64,000 nt of DNA from CAYRMN01 sp964425575 (GTDB lineage: Bacteria > Patescibacteriota > Patescibacteriia > 2-12-FULL-60-25). The position numbers and the translations under genes are program-made. The stretch is from NCBI GenBank assembly GCA_964425575.1, contig CAYRMN010000002.1, forward strand, positions 1-64,000, read 5' to 3'. This document shows positions 1 through 8,767 of this stretch, in pieces. A model generated the notes under the pieces. The model was not told the origin of the DNA and made no database searches. It was given only the letters and a program-made list of their open reading frames with translations. Position 1 is the first letter of the stretch, and each line of letters opens with the position of its first letter.

Positions 1-8
1 CCTACTTA

Positions 9-233
9 ATGAATAAAGAAAAGCAGCTTGTAAGCGTAGAGGAGGCCAAAAAGCCAACTGTAAAAGTTATCACATCCAAAAAGGAAGAAGAAAATAAAGA
101 AGTTAAGAATATCTCTCAAGTTAAGCCATCTAAATCCAATTATGCTAAGACTAAAACCACTAGCAATAATACAAAAAAGAAACCTTCAAAGGCCTCCCCA
201 AATTCTAAAAACTCAAAATCAAACAAAAGATAA
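9..233 (+). CDS. Lysine-rich low-complexity protein (74 aa)
   Basis: A short reading frame rich in Lys, Ser, Asn and Thr with no recognisable domain. The middle and C-terminal half look disordered and strongly basic, as in nucleic-acid-binding tails. It may be the 3' end of a longer gene cut by the window edge, because an ATG lies only nine bases in. Base composition is more AT-rich than the rest of the window and matches the aldolase fragment that follows. I do not recognise a family. Confidence 0.4.
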   Translation: MNKEKQLVSVEEAKKPTVKVITSKKEEENKEVKNISQVKPSKSNYAKTKTTSNNTKKKPSKASPNSKNSKSNKR

Positions 234-338
234 GTTTACCCTTTGCCAGTCTGGGCCGGTTCATGCTAAAATTAAGCTTAAATAATCGATAGACTAGTAA
301 ATAGTCAACATCTTCGAGGTGGGAAGATTAATCTTAAG

Positions 339-773
339 ATGCCAAGCTTAAAAGAAATCAGAAGATCTACATCAAAAGCTAGACAGTTGATGCTCCGGGC
401 ACACCAGCAAAAGTTTGCCGTTGGAGCCTTTAATATCGATTCTCAGGATATCTTAATCTCCGTAATCAAAGCAGCAGCTGAGCTACGAGCTCCTGTGATT
501 ATTAATCTTAGTGAGGCAGAAGTTGAGGCAATTGGTCTAGAAAACGCCCGCGATTTAGTTGATAACTATAAAGAGCAATATGGAGTTGAAGCTTACTTAA
601 ACTTAGATCACGGTCCATCAGTTCGGCTTGCAAAAGAAGCCATTGATGCAGGCTTTGAATTTGTTCATATAGATATCTCTCAGCACGATCACGGAGCCTC
701 TCTCGAAGAGATAATCAAAAAATCAAAGCAAAGAAGCAAGATCCTTCCATTGCGGATTAAAACCCATGATTAG
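339..773 (+). pseudogene. fba: Class II fructose-bisphosphate aldolase, N-terminal half only
   Basis: Residues 1 to about 131 match the N-terminal half of class II fructose-1,6-bisphosphate aldolase, the zinc enzyme that cleaves fructose bisphosphate in glycolysis. The AFNI segment and the LNLDHG motif, with the first zinc-ligand His, are visible. From about base 732 the frame continues as meaningless sequence antisense to the neighbouring GIY-YIG gene, and it stops at 773. The second half of the enzyme (remaining zinc ligands and phosphate loop) is missing, and the usual length is about 300 residues. The sharp loss of homology together with the composition change suggests a mis-joined scaffold rather than natural decay. 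Confidence 0.75.
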
Positions 774-1013
774 ATGCTCCTTTTTACGACGATTCCAATT
801 TTTTAACTGCTTTTCACGATTCAGAGCTGCTTCAACGCTTTGCGTTTGTTCATAGTAGATTAATTTTTTACACCCGTATTTTTTCGTAAATCCCTCTACT
901 ATCCCCTGACTATGTTCAAAGACTCTACGACGCAGATCATTGGTCATACCCACGTAGAGCGTTCCGCTTTCACTCACCATCATGTAGACAGAATATGTGT
1001 GCATGATATTCAT
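723..1013 (-). CDS. GIY-YIG domain protein (UPF0213/COG2827 type)
   Basis: A small single-domain GIY-YIG protein of about 96 residues. The VYMM...GTLYVGMTNDLRRRVFEH core corresponds to the GIY and YIG strands with the catalytic Arg, and a C-terminal NREKQLKNW...NPQWKDL segment is typical of this short family. Such proteins resemble the nuclease core of UvrC and are suspected DNA-processing enzymes, but most are untested. The frame stays open to 1148, but residues before the Met at 1013 come from a palindromic intergenic repeat, so I place the start at 1013 (1004 is also possible). Its 3' end abuts the aldolase fragment at the suspected junction. Confidence 0.8.
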   Translation of the reverse strand: MNIMHTYSVYMMVSESGTLYVGMTNDLRRRVFEHSQGIVEGFTKKYGCKKLIYYEQTQSVEAALNREKQLKNWNRRKKEHLIMGFNPQWKDLASLL

Positions 1014-1017
1014 ATTT

Positions 1018-1143
1018 GTCATTCCGACCGAGAAAAGCTCTGTCATTCCGACCGGAGTCTGACGTAGCCGAGAAATCCCTTCGAATATGAAATGAAACGA
1101 AGCGATTCCTCCGCTCCTCGTCAAACTCGTCGGTCGGAATGAC
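1018..1143. repeat. Palindromic intergenic repeat, copy 1
   Basis: Two forward copies of GTCATTCCGACCG (1018 and 1042) face an inverted GGTCGGAATGAC ending at 1143, so the segment can fold into a long imperfect hairpin. Related ends occur at 46525-46652 and 63411-63554. It fills the space between uvrA and the GIY-YIG gene. Such elements resemble REP or MITE-like repeats; function is unknown. Confidence 0.7.
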
Positions 1144-1149
1144 AACAAA

Positions 1150-3699
1150 TTAACTTCTTTTCAACACCTCCTCCAAATATGGCGCTGTTGCTCCTTTGCC
1201 TTTTTTTGCTACATCTTCTGGCGTACCTTCGGCCACAACCTGTCCACCACCATCTCCGCCTTCTGGTCCCATGTCGATAATCCAATCGGCGTTTTTGATC
1301 ACATCGAGATTGTGCTCAATAACCACAACGGTATTCCCGCGTTGAACAAGACGGTGAAGTACAACGAGTAACTTGCGAATATCATCAAAATGTAAGCCCG
1401 TCGTTGGCTCATCGAGCAGATAGAACGTTCGGCCCGTATCGCGTCGAGCGAGCTCCGTCGCTAATTTGATACGTTGCGCTTCACCGCCAGAGAGCGTGGT
1501 CGCGGATTGTCCAAGCTCAATATAGCCAAGACCGACTTCTTCCATGATTTTGGTACGATCATGGATAGCTGGAATGTCTCTAAAAAACACCGTCGCCTCT
1601 TCAACGGTCATGTGTAACACATCTGAAATGTTCTTGTCTCGATAGGTTACTTCAAGCGTTTCACGATCAAAACGACGCCCTTTGCAGACATCGCAAGGGA
1701 CATACACCGTCGGCAAAAAATGCATTTCAATGGCAATCTGCCCGTTTCCTTCGCAGTGTTCACAGCGCCCGCCAGGAACATTAAAAGAAAATCGACCAAC
1801 TTTATAACCGCGAACTCGCGCTTCAGCCGTCATCGAAAATAAATCACGTACGTGATTCCAAATGCCCGTATAGGTCGCGGGATTAGAACGCGGTGTGCGA
1901 CCGATCGCGGATTGATCGACATCAACAATTTTATCAACCCAACCAATCCCCTCAATAGACTCATGCTGGCCCGGTTTCGCCGTTGATCCATGGAGTTTCT
2001 GCGCCATCGCTCGGTACAAAATATCGATCATGAGCGTGGATTTTCCAGATCCTGATACGCCCGTCACACATACAAACCGCTTGAGAGGGATTTTTACCGT
2101 GATACTTTTAAGATTGTTCTCTTTCGCTTTTTTGATAATGATGTGTTCTTTTGCAGGTGGTCGACGCTTTGGATATGGAATGACCATATCGCCACGCAAA
2201 TATGCACAGGTCAGACTATTCTTATCATTCAATACTCCTGGCATTGTCCCCTGTGCCACGATATTACCTCCGTGTTTCCCCGCGCCAGGCCCGATATCAA
2301 CCAAATGATCAGCTGCCGCAATCGTATCCTCATCATGCTCGACCACAATGATCGTGTTCCCCGCATCACGGAGCTTTTCAAGTGTTTCAACTAATTTCGC
2401 ATTATCGCGTTGATGCAACCCAATGGTCGGTTCATCAAGCACGTAGAGAGCTCCGACCAAGCGAGAACCGATCTGCGATGCTAAGCGGATACGCTGCGCT
2501 TCGCCACCAGACAACGAGCCGGCCATACGATTCAATGTGATGTAATGAAGACCAACATCGAGCAAAAACTGCAACCGTGCCAAAATCTCTTTCAAAATTG
2601 GTTCTGCGATCTTTCCCTCAGTCTCCGTCAATTGGACAGATGAAAAAAATGCCTGCGCCTTGTCAATTGCCATGCTCGTTGTTTCAACAATGCTCTTATC
2701 ACCTATCCACACGAACAAGGATTCCGTTCGAAGACGTGCTCCCTGACATGCTTCACACACCTCTTCGGAAAACAAGAACTTCGTTCCAAGACCATTGCAC
2801 GTCTGACATGCGCCGTACGGTGAGTTAAATGAGAACAAACGCGGCTCGATTTCTGGAAAAGCAAAATCATGCTCAGGGCAGGAAAAACGCGAGGACATGA
2901 GATGCTCAGAGCCGTCATCTAAGATAGCAATCACATTGTCATTCGCTCGATCCAACGCCATTTCAATGGCCTCAGAAATACGCTGACGAATCTGCTTATT
3001 CCCTTCAACGGGCCACGCCAGTGGAATGCGATCCACCACAAGCTCGATCGTGTGCTGCTGGTATTTTTTAAGATCAACCTTCTTTCGCAATGATTGCCAC
3101 TGTCCATCCAAGCGGACCTCTAAAAATCCACCTTCATATAAATCCTGAAGTAACTGCATGTACTCCCCTTTTCGACCTCGGATAATAGGAGCCAAAATGA
3201 CAATTTCATGGGTCGTTTCAGCGGATTTTCGCTTTTTGATCTCTGCTGGAACAGAATGAATCTCAATCGTGCGCTTTAATACCACGTCTACCATTTCTTC
3301 CACCGTCATCTTACGAATTGGTTTGCCATCGATCGGACAATGCGGATGACCAATGCGGGCATAGAGTACACGAAGATAGTCGTAGATCTCGGTAATAGTA
3401 GCCACCGTTGAACGTGGATTCGCACTGTGCGCCTTTTGATCAATAGAGATGGCCGGCGACAACCCCTCAATTTCATCTACATCCGGCTTATCCATCTGAC
3501 CTAAAAATTGACGAGCGTACGCTGAAAGAGACTCAACATAACGACGCTGACCTTCAGCGAAAATCGTATCAAACGCGAGGGAAGATTTTCCAGAACCCGA
3601 TAAACCCGTAAACACAATCATCTTATTTCGCGGCAATTCTAACGAAATATTTTTCAGATTGTGCTCCCGCGCACCCTTGATGATGATTTTATCTTGCAT
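1150..3699 (-). CDS. uvrA: Excinuclease ABC subunit A, shortened form
   Basis: DNA-damage sensor of nucleotide excision repair: a dimeric ABC-type ATPase that loads UvrB at lesions. The two ATPase halves are clear, with Walker [10 protein letters not shown] near residue 35 and GVSGSGKST near 550. Each half has a LSGGEAQRI signature and an LDEPT Walker B. Zinc-binding Cys pairs CQTC/CEAC (about 295-315) and CEHC/CDVC (about 645-670) are present. At 849 residues it is about 90 shorter than most UvrA. The segment that normally separates the first two Cys pairs is reduced to about ten residues. No uvrB or uvrC lies in the window. Confidence 0.97.
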   Translation of the reverse strand: MQDKIIIKGAREHNLKNISLELPRNKMIVFTGLSGSGKSSLAFDTIFAEGQRRYVESLSAYARQFLGQMDKPDVDEIEGLSPAISIDQKAHSANPRSTVATITEIYDYLRVLYARIGHPHCPIDGKPIRKMTVEEMVDVVLKRTIEIHSVPAEIKKRKSAETTHEIVILAPIIRGRKGEYMQLLQDLYEGGFLEVRLDGQWQSLRKKVDLKKYQQHTIELVVDRIPLAWPVEGNKQIRQRISEAIEMALDRANDNVIAILDDGSEHLMSSRFSCPEHDFAFPEIEPRLFSFNSPYGACQTCNGLGTKFLFSEEVCEACQGARLRTESLFVWIGDKSIVETTSMAIDKAQAFFSSVQLTETEGKIAEPILKEILARLQFLLDVGLHYITLNRMAGSLSGGEAQRIRLASQIGSRLVGALYVLDEPTIGLHQRDNAKLVETLEKLRDAGNTIIVVEHDEDTIAAADHLVDIGPGAGKHGGNIVAQGTMPGVLNDKNSLTCAYLRGDMVIPYPKRRPPAKEHIIIKKAKENNLKSITVKIPLKRFVCVTGVSGSGKSTLMIDILYRAMAQKLHGSTAKPGQHESIEGIGWVDKIVDVDQSAIGRTPRSNPATYTGIWNHVRDLFSMTAEARVRGYKVGRFSFNVPGGRCEHCEGNGQIAIEMHFLPTVYVPCDVCKGRRFDRETLEVTYRDKNISDVLHMTVEEATVFFRDIPAIHDRTKIMEEVGLGYIELGQSATTLSGGEAQRIKLATELARRDTGRTFYLLDEPTTGLHFDDIRKLLVVLHRLVQRGNTVVVIEHNLDVIKNADWIIDMGPEGGDGGGQVVAEGTPEDVAKKGKGATAPYLEEVLKRS

Positions 3700-3830
3700 A
3701 TCAATAAAACTACCCGATCGATCGCTCTACCTATGAGGCGATGGGTATTGTATCTACAAGACTAACCCACTACACTCATTTTGTCGATCGGATATTGCCC
3801 ATTCTGGGCATGAATGGCAGGATACGGTCT

Positions 3831-4199
3831 ATGCTATCTCCTCTTCGCGGCATTGTCGTCCATGGCAAGCAAGAAGCCAGAAAGCTTGGATATCCCACTG
3901 CGAATATCGAGCATTCTTCAACAGATGATCTTGAATCAGGCGTGTGGACGTGTACCGTTACGTGGAATACCGAACACAGGCCCGGCTTAGCCGTTATTGG
4001 AATGTGGCAACAATCCAATGGAAAGCCGAGTCTCGAAGTCCATCTGTTAGATTTTCAAGGCGATCTATACAACCAACAACTAAGCGTGACGCTCCATGAG
4101 AAGCTACATGAGAACATTACATTCACGACGACAGAAGCATTAATCAAACAAATTGAGCATGATGTTCATACCGCTCGCCTTACACTAGAAACGCTCTAA
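3831..4199 (+). CDS. Stand-alone riboflavin kinase
   Basis: Matches the riboflavin kinase (flavokinase) domain that phosphorylates riboflavin to FMN. The motif GKQEARKLGYPTANIE near the N-terminus and the EVHLLDFQGDLYNQQLSV strand near the C-terminus are hallmarks of the RibF C-terminal domain. The FAD-synthetase half of bacterial RibF is absent, so only FMN formation is predicted. I chose the ATG at 3831 because AGGA sits eight bases upstream; the frame is open from 3741. It is the first gene of a tight operon, seven bases before riboflavin synthase. Confidence 0.85.
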   Translation: MLSPLRGIVVHGKQEARKLGYPTANIEHSSTDDLESGVWTCTVTWNTEHRPGLAVIGMWQQSNGKPSLEVHLLDFQGDLYNQQLSVTLHEKLHENITFTTTEALIKQIEHDVHTARLTLETL

Positions 4200-4206
4200 T
4201 TTTTAT

Positions 4207-4818
4207 ATGTTTTCAGGAATTGTACAAAAAAAAGCTCCCATCGTACGCGCAGACTCAGTTCCAGGACTATTAACACTCATCATCGATCTTGGAGACTTGG
4301 CTGAAGGTCTAGAGCGAGGTTCAAGCGTATCCGTGTCAGGTGTGTGTTTAACCACCACTACCGTTGAAAAAGGGCATGTAACTTTTGAAGTCATGGGTGA
4401 AACACTAGAAAAAACGTCACTGGGTCAACTCCGTGTTGGTGATATGGTCAACATCGAGCGCTCAATCAAAATTGGAGATGAAATCGGTGGACATCGTGTC
4501 TCTGGACATGTGATTGGAACGGCAAACATCGACAACATCGAAACCTCTCCGAATAATCATATTCTGACCCTACGCTGCAATCCTGCCTGGATGGATTATA
4601 TTTTGCCCAAAGGATTCATTGCCCTTGATGGCTGCAGCCTGACCGTCGTGAATATTGGTGCTGATTTTTTCACCGTTCATCTTATTCCAGAAACGCTGCG
4701 CATCACCACGTTTGGTGAGAAGAAAGTAGGAGATGCCATCAATGTAGAAATAGATCCTGAAACGCAAGCAATCGTCGAAACCGTCAAAAAATACTTAGAG
4801 CATCATGCATCAACTTAA
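4207..4818 (+). CDS. ribE: Riboflavin synthase, alpha subunit
   Basis: Catalyses dismutation of two 6,7-dimethyl-8-ribityllumazine molecules to riboflavin. It starts with the diagnostic MFSGIVQ and contains two repeated lumazine-binding beta-barrel domains (about 1-95 and 96-190). The motifs SVSGVCLT and ALDGCSLTV lie at equivalent positions, and the two GHxVSGHV/IG elements are present in GGHRVSGHV. Length (203) is normal. It sits in a kinase-synthase-lumazine synthase operon with 3-7 base gaps. The gene is often called ribE or ribC depending on species. Confidence 0.96.
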   Translation: MFSGIVQKKAPIVRADSVPGLLTLIIDLGDLAEGLERGSSVSVSGVCLTTTTVEKGHVTFEVMGETLEKTSLGQLRVGDMVNIERSIKIGDEIGGHRVSGHVIGTANIDNIETSPNNHILTLRCNPAWMDYILPKGFIALDGCSLTVVNIGADFFTVHLIPETLRITTFGEKKVGDAINVEIDPETQAIVETVKKYLEHHAST

Positions 4819-4821
4819 TCT

Positions 4822-5289
4822 ATGAAATCAAATACGTTTCCCTCACTCAATGGTTCCGGCATGCGTATCGCAATTACTGCCGCGCGCTTCAACCAAGACT
4901 ACACGGATGCCATGTTGGCAGACTGCGTAGAAGCGCTGACTTCGAACGGAGTTGAGCAACAGCATATCACCGTACATCGCGTTCCTGGTTCCTTTGAATT
5001 GACCGTGGCTGCTTCAACGCTTGCGGCACAAAATTGTTTCGATGCGATTATTTGTCTCGGTGTCATTATCAAGGGTGATACACGACATGATCACTATATT
5101 GCAGATGCTGTCGCCAATGGATTGACCGCAGTCGCCATTCGTTCACAGGTTCCAGTTGTCTTCGGCGTCTTGACCACAGAAGATAAATCCCAGGCCGAAA
5201 CCCGCGCTCTTGGCGGTCAAAAGAAAGGCTGGGAAGCAGGGATGAGCGCCATCGAAATGGCGAATGTCTTAAAAAAAATAAAGGAGTAG
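4822..5289 (+). CDS. ribH: 6,7-dimethyl-8-ribityllumazine synthase
   Basis: Condenses 5-amino-6-ribitylaminouracil with 3,4-dihydroxy-2-butanone 4-phosphate, the step before riboflavin synthase. Visible motifs are AARFN near residue 20, VPGSFELT near 56, and the substrate-binding GVIIKGDTRHDHYIAD with the catalytic His. FGVLTTE and the Gly/Lys-rich C-terminal helix GGQKKGWEAG follow. Length is normal. It ends the operon; tRNA-Trp follows about 55 bases downstream. The earlier enzymes (RibA, RibB, RibD/G) are not in the window. Confidence 0.97.
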   Translation: MKSNTFPSLNGSGMRIAITAARFNQDYTDAMLADCVEALTSNGVEQQHITVHRVPGSFELTVAASTLAAQNCFDAIICLGVIIKGDTRHDHYIADAVANGLTAVAIRSQVPVVFGVLTTEDKSQAETRALGGQKKGWEAGMSAIEMANVLKKIKE

Positions 5290-5344
5290 GCCGTCCGACT
5301 CTTGTCTCCCCTCTCTCCTTTTGCTACCATCTGGCCACTACCAT

Positions 5345-5418
5345 AGGGGCGTCGTTCAATGGTAGGACGGAGGTCTCCAAAACCTCTGACGTGGGTTCGA
5401 TTCCCCCCGCCCCTGCCA
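5345..5418 (+). tRNA. tRNA-Trp (anticodon CCA)
   Basis: A full cloverleaf: acceptor AGGGGCG/CGCCCCT, D-arm GTTC/GGAC, anticodon stem GAGGT/ACCTC with loop CTCCAAA (anticodon CCA), T-loop TTCGATT, discriminator G and an encoded CCA end (5416-5418). The T-stem has one T-C mismatch in the second pair. It borders the accessory island, and its 3' end resembles the sites that separate the downstream modules. Confidence 0.96.
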
Positions 5419-5438
5419 AGAGCCGGTTTGGTGTTTAA

Positions 5439-5489
5439 GACCGGATTCCTATAGGACCTTCGACGGAGGTGCCTATGACCGGATTCCTA
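5439..5489 (+). repeat. Short direct repeat downstream of tRNA-Trp
   Basis: GACCGGATTCCTA occurs at 5439-5451 and again at 5477-5489, 38 bases apart, between the tRNA and the terminator hairpin. The segment between holds partly complementary stretches (CCTATAGGACCT and AGGTGCCTATG). It may be a folded leader or a relic of recombination beside the tRNA. Confidence 0.45.
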
Positions 5490-5499
5490 GCCAAGCCAG

Positions 5500-5540
5500 C
5501 TGCTAAAAACCCGTCACGATCAGTGGCGGGTTTTCAGCAG
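5500..5540 (+). terminator. Strong intrinsic hairpin after tRNA-Trp
   Basis: CTGCTAAAAACCCGTCAC pairs with GTGGCGGGTTTTCAGCAG around loop GATCA. The lower stem is A/T-rich and the core G/C-rich. It plausibly ends the riboflavin operon and tRNA transcript and separates them from the AT-rich ATPase gene. Confidence 0.75.
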
Positions 5541-5615
5541 AAATTCTGCATATGGGACGAGTTTAGTACTCGTTGATGAGAATAGAGGTATGAGTAAGGT
5601 TGCATTTTTTGAGAT

Positions 5616-8095
5616 ATGATCAGCCGAATTTCGAAGTTAAAAAGTTTTGGCGTTTTTCAGGATTTTGTCTGGAAATCCGATCTTCCTGATTTTAAAAAGT
5701 TCAATCTGATTTATGGTTGGAATAGAAGTGGCAAGACAACGATCTCGCGCATTTTTGCCAGCTGCGAGAAGAAAAGCGTCTATGATAAAGACAGATTCAG
5801 ACAATGCCCAGAATTAGGTGAGTTCGAAATCAAGACCGATGACAATCTCTCGGTGAGCAGTTCTGAAATCGCTACAAACATATTTCCGATTAAAGTTTTT
5901 ANNNNNNNNNNNNNNNNNNNNNNNNNNNTGATGATAATATTTCATTTGATTCGTCAACTTCTTGCAATCCGATTGTCTATATCAGTGAAGAAGACATAGA
6001 TAGCAAGAAACGACTCGAGCAACTAAAAATCGAGAAGACTGCACTGGGACTAGCTGTTGATGAGGCGAAAAAGAGCAGGCTTTTAAAAGAAGATATAAAG
6101 AATAATTTCTTGATTGGTTTGGGACGAGAAATAGCTAATATACTTTTTGATAAATCCTATAATAGAAAAAAAGCTGAAGATAAGATAAAGGCGGTCGGAG
6201 TTGATAATTTTAAGAAGAGAATCCTTTCAGAAGAGGAGAGGAAGAAATATGAGGAGGTAAGTAAGAGCGACGAGGGAAAGGAACAGGATCTGTTTCAGAG
6301 GTTTCGATTCGATTTTTTGTTCTCAGGAGAGCTAATAAACAATTTTGAAGAGCTATATATAGCAATTGAGAAGTTACTCGGTAAGGAAATCGTCTCTGAG
6401 ACACTGGAGCGCTTAAAAGATGATTCTGATTTAAACAACTGGGTAAAACAGGGTTTTGATTTGCATAAGAGGAAGGAGGAAAAGGAGAGGTGTCTTTTTT
6501 GTCAAAAAAATCTTGAGATAGATTTTCTGGGTTCGTTGTCAAGACATTTCAATAAAGATTATGAAGAGCTTCAAAAAACCATAATAAGTTTAAGTACTGA
6601 GATTGCAAAAATTAAGAAAGAGAAGATTCCTCTTGAGAATGAAGAACTTTATCCAAATTTAAGACTTAAATATAAAGAGAATGCAAAAGATGTCAATTCA
6701 ATTGTTGACGATTTAAATAATTGGGTTGAAAAAGTGCTTAATATTCTTCAAAAGAAGCACGATAATCCCTTGTCTATATTGAATCTCGCAGAGAGACCGG
6801 TTACGTATAAACGTAATTACTCAAATGAGGTTACAGATGCATTGCATAGTGCTTACAACAAATTTGGCTCTCCCCTGGGGAAATTGTCGAAAGATGTCGA
6901 GGAGGACTATTTCGATTTTTGTTTCGATGAATCGATCTCTTCTGTAAATAAAATCATTGTAGAACACAATAACAAGGCAAAGAATCATCTCACTGAAGTT
7001 AAAAACGCAAGAGAGATGTTGGAATCACATGCCATTGCAGCTGCTCTTTCGCAGCAGGATTTTAAAAAGTTTGAAAGCGATTTAAAAGAGGCTGAGATGA
7101 AAGAAAAAGCGGTGCGTGAAGCTTTAAATAAAAATGATGAGGCTATATCCGAACTAGAAAAAACTACTTCAAATATTGGGAAAGCGGTTAAAGATATTAA
7201 TAGATATTTAAAAGAATTTTTTGGTAGAGAGGAAATAAAGCTTGAATTAGATAATGAAGAAAATGGCTATGCCATCAAGCGAGATGGGCAGCTCGCTCAG
7301 AATCTGAGTGAGGGTGAAAAAACAGCCATCGCTTTTTCATATTTTATTGTTAAAGTTGAGGAAAAAGACTTTGAAATTAAAGAAGGAATTATTTTTATTG
7401 ATGATCCAATTTCTAGTTTCGACACGAACTTTATTTATCAATGTTTTTCGTTGATAAGCTCGCGTTTTAAGGAAACAGGGCAACTTTTTATCTCAACACA
7501 CAATTTTCAACTTTTTAATCTTGTAAAAGAATGGTTTGTTGCTAAAGACATTAAAAGCAGAAAAGAAAATGAGAAACTGAAGAAAGAGGGTTCTACAGAG
7601 AAACCGCAGCCATGTGAATTTTTCATGGTTGAAAATTTTATAGATTCTGGTGTTAGGAAGGCGAGACTGGTGGGACTTGATGAAACGCTGCGAAACTTTA
7701 GATCGGAGTATCACTACCTGTTTAGTTTATTGAATAAGTTTAAGGATGCAGATTTGAATTACGCAGATTTTTATACAATAGGAAATGTGGCGAGGCGCTT
7801 TTTTGATATTTTTTCCGATTTTAAAATCCCTGACTCAAGAGACCAGAGACAGAAAATGGAGGCTATCGTAAAGGAGTTAAATCAAAATAAGAAGGAAAAT
7901 GAGAAAATTAGTGATTCAGAAGTGAGTAGGGCATACAAATTGGTTAATGAATTCTCCCATAATTCAGACCCGACTAGCGCCATTGAGCATAAAGATAAAA
8001 GCGAAAGTAAGGAGGCAATAAAAACCCTTTTGAACATAGTAAGAGAATCAGATCCAAAACATTACGGGATTCTGGAGAAGCAAGATGGTTATTAA
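5616..8095 (+). CDS. ABC-type ATPase of the AAA_13/RloC-PrrC-like family (gap inside)
   Basis: An SMC/RecN-like ABC ATPase of the group (COG4694 type) that includes the anticodon nucleases RloC and PrrC. Walker A GWNRSGKTT is near residue 35. A long coiled-coil middle carries a CLFC zinc-hook-like pair. The signature NLSEGEKTA, Walker B IIFIDDPISSFD and switch FISTHN lie in the last third, followed by a C-terminal domain with NEFSHNSD. A run of N at 5902-5928 hides a few residues after FPIKVF. The frame differs on the two sides (5616 frame before; from 5930 after), so the gap length is wrong and the gene is probably intact, about 825 residues. It is markedly AT-rich and Lys/Glu-rich compared with its neighbours, which suggests transfer. 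A phage-defence or tRNA-cutting role is inferred only from the family. Confidence 0.85.
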
Positions 8096-8132
8096 AACCT
8101 TATGCTGTTTCGATTCAGAACTGATGGTTTCT

Positions 8133-8643
8133 CTATAAATTTTCCGATATACATAGGAGGCGACCCTGAATAGTGATCGCATTCTGAAAATGTTCTAGGA
8201 TTTCGAGTTTTTCTTCACGGGTTCCATGTATGAGGACGTGTTTAGCGAATTTACGGATGCCAATCTCTTTTTGTTTTGGTCGTGTTGCCTTCTCGCCTAA
8301 CACGTCTTCCGCAAAAGCTTTGTAGCGATCCAACTCTTCTTCTATACGTCGTTTGGCGCCGATCTGATCAATGTCAATTTCATCGATAATCTCGAGTGGT
8401 TGATCGAGGATATCTTTTTCTCGCATCGGTGGTTCCTTGCAATCCAAATTTCTGATCTGGGTGCATCGATAATAAACGTATCGATGGATGTCGCCGTTTC
8501 CTTTATTGCGTTTGATTTTCTCTTACGCCGTAATGCCAGATCCGCATGATCCACACTTGAACATTTTCGTGAATTGGAATTCTTTTTGTCCGTAGGTCGG
8601 CCTATCTGGCATCGTCAATTGTTTCTGCACTCGGTCACTCAGA
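8133..8643 (-). pseudogene. Large serine recombinase, decayed C-terminal part
   Basis: Reading the minus strand from about 8643 gives VQKQLT, PDRPTYGQKEFQFTKMF, a zinc ribbon CGSC...YRC...LDC, and then the acidic coiled-coil tail EIIDEIDIDQIGAKRRIEEEL. This is the recombinase zinc-ribbon and C-terminal region of large serine recombinases common in this phylum. A TAA stop (8523-8525) interrupts the ribbon just after GSGITA, and the catalytic resolvase domain is missing upstream. Only the last 104 codons (8133-8447) remain as an open frame. It faces the ATPase gene tail to tail and ends at the first module-boundary site, so it marks an old mobile element. Confidence 0.85.
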
Positions 8644-8649
8644 CTAAAT

Positions 8650-8738
8650 AGTTTCGAACCGATCCCTCTATCCCCTACCAATAAAAATGCTCAGTAAATA
8701 CTGGGTATTTTTTGATAGAAATTCGGAATCGAACAAAT
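8650..8738 (+). repeat. Module-boundary site A (tRNA-end-like + hairpin + flank)
   Basis: Left part GTTTCGAACC (8651-8660), followed by a CCCCTACCA end, resembles a tRNA T-loop and 3' end. A hairpin AATGCTCAG/CTGGGTATT (8686-8709) is followed by a T run. The right flank GGAATCGAAC (8725-8734) is the inverse of the tRNA-Trp T-arm motif GTTCGATTCC. The left part and the stem lead-in match site E closely. The hairpin could also serve as a terminator. Confidence 0.6.
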
Positions 8739-8767
8739 CCATTTATTCTGCTAGGATTTGTCTTGGT

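Noticed and set aside
1014..1148. 45 extra N-terminal residues on the GIY-YIG protein
   Set aside because: They are translated from a palindromic intergenic repeat that recurs elsewhere in the window.
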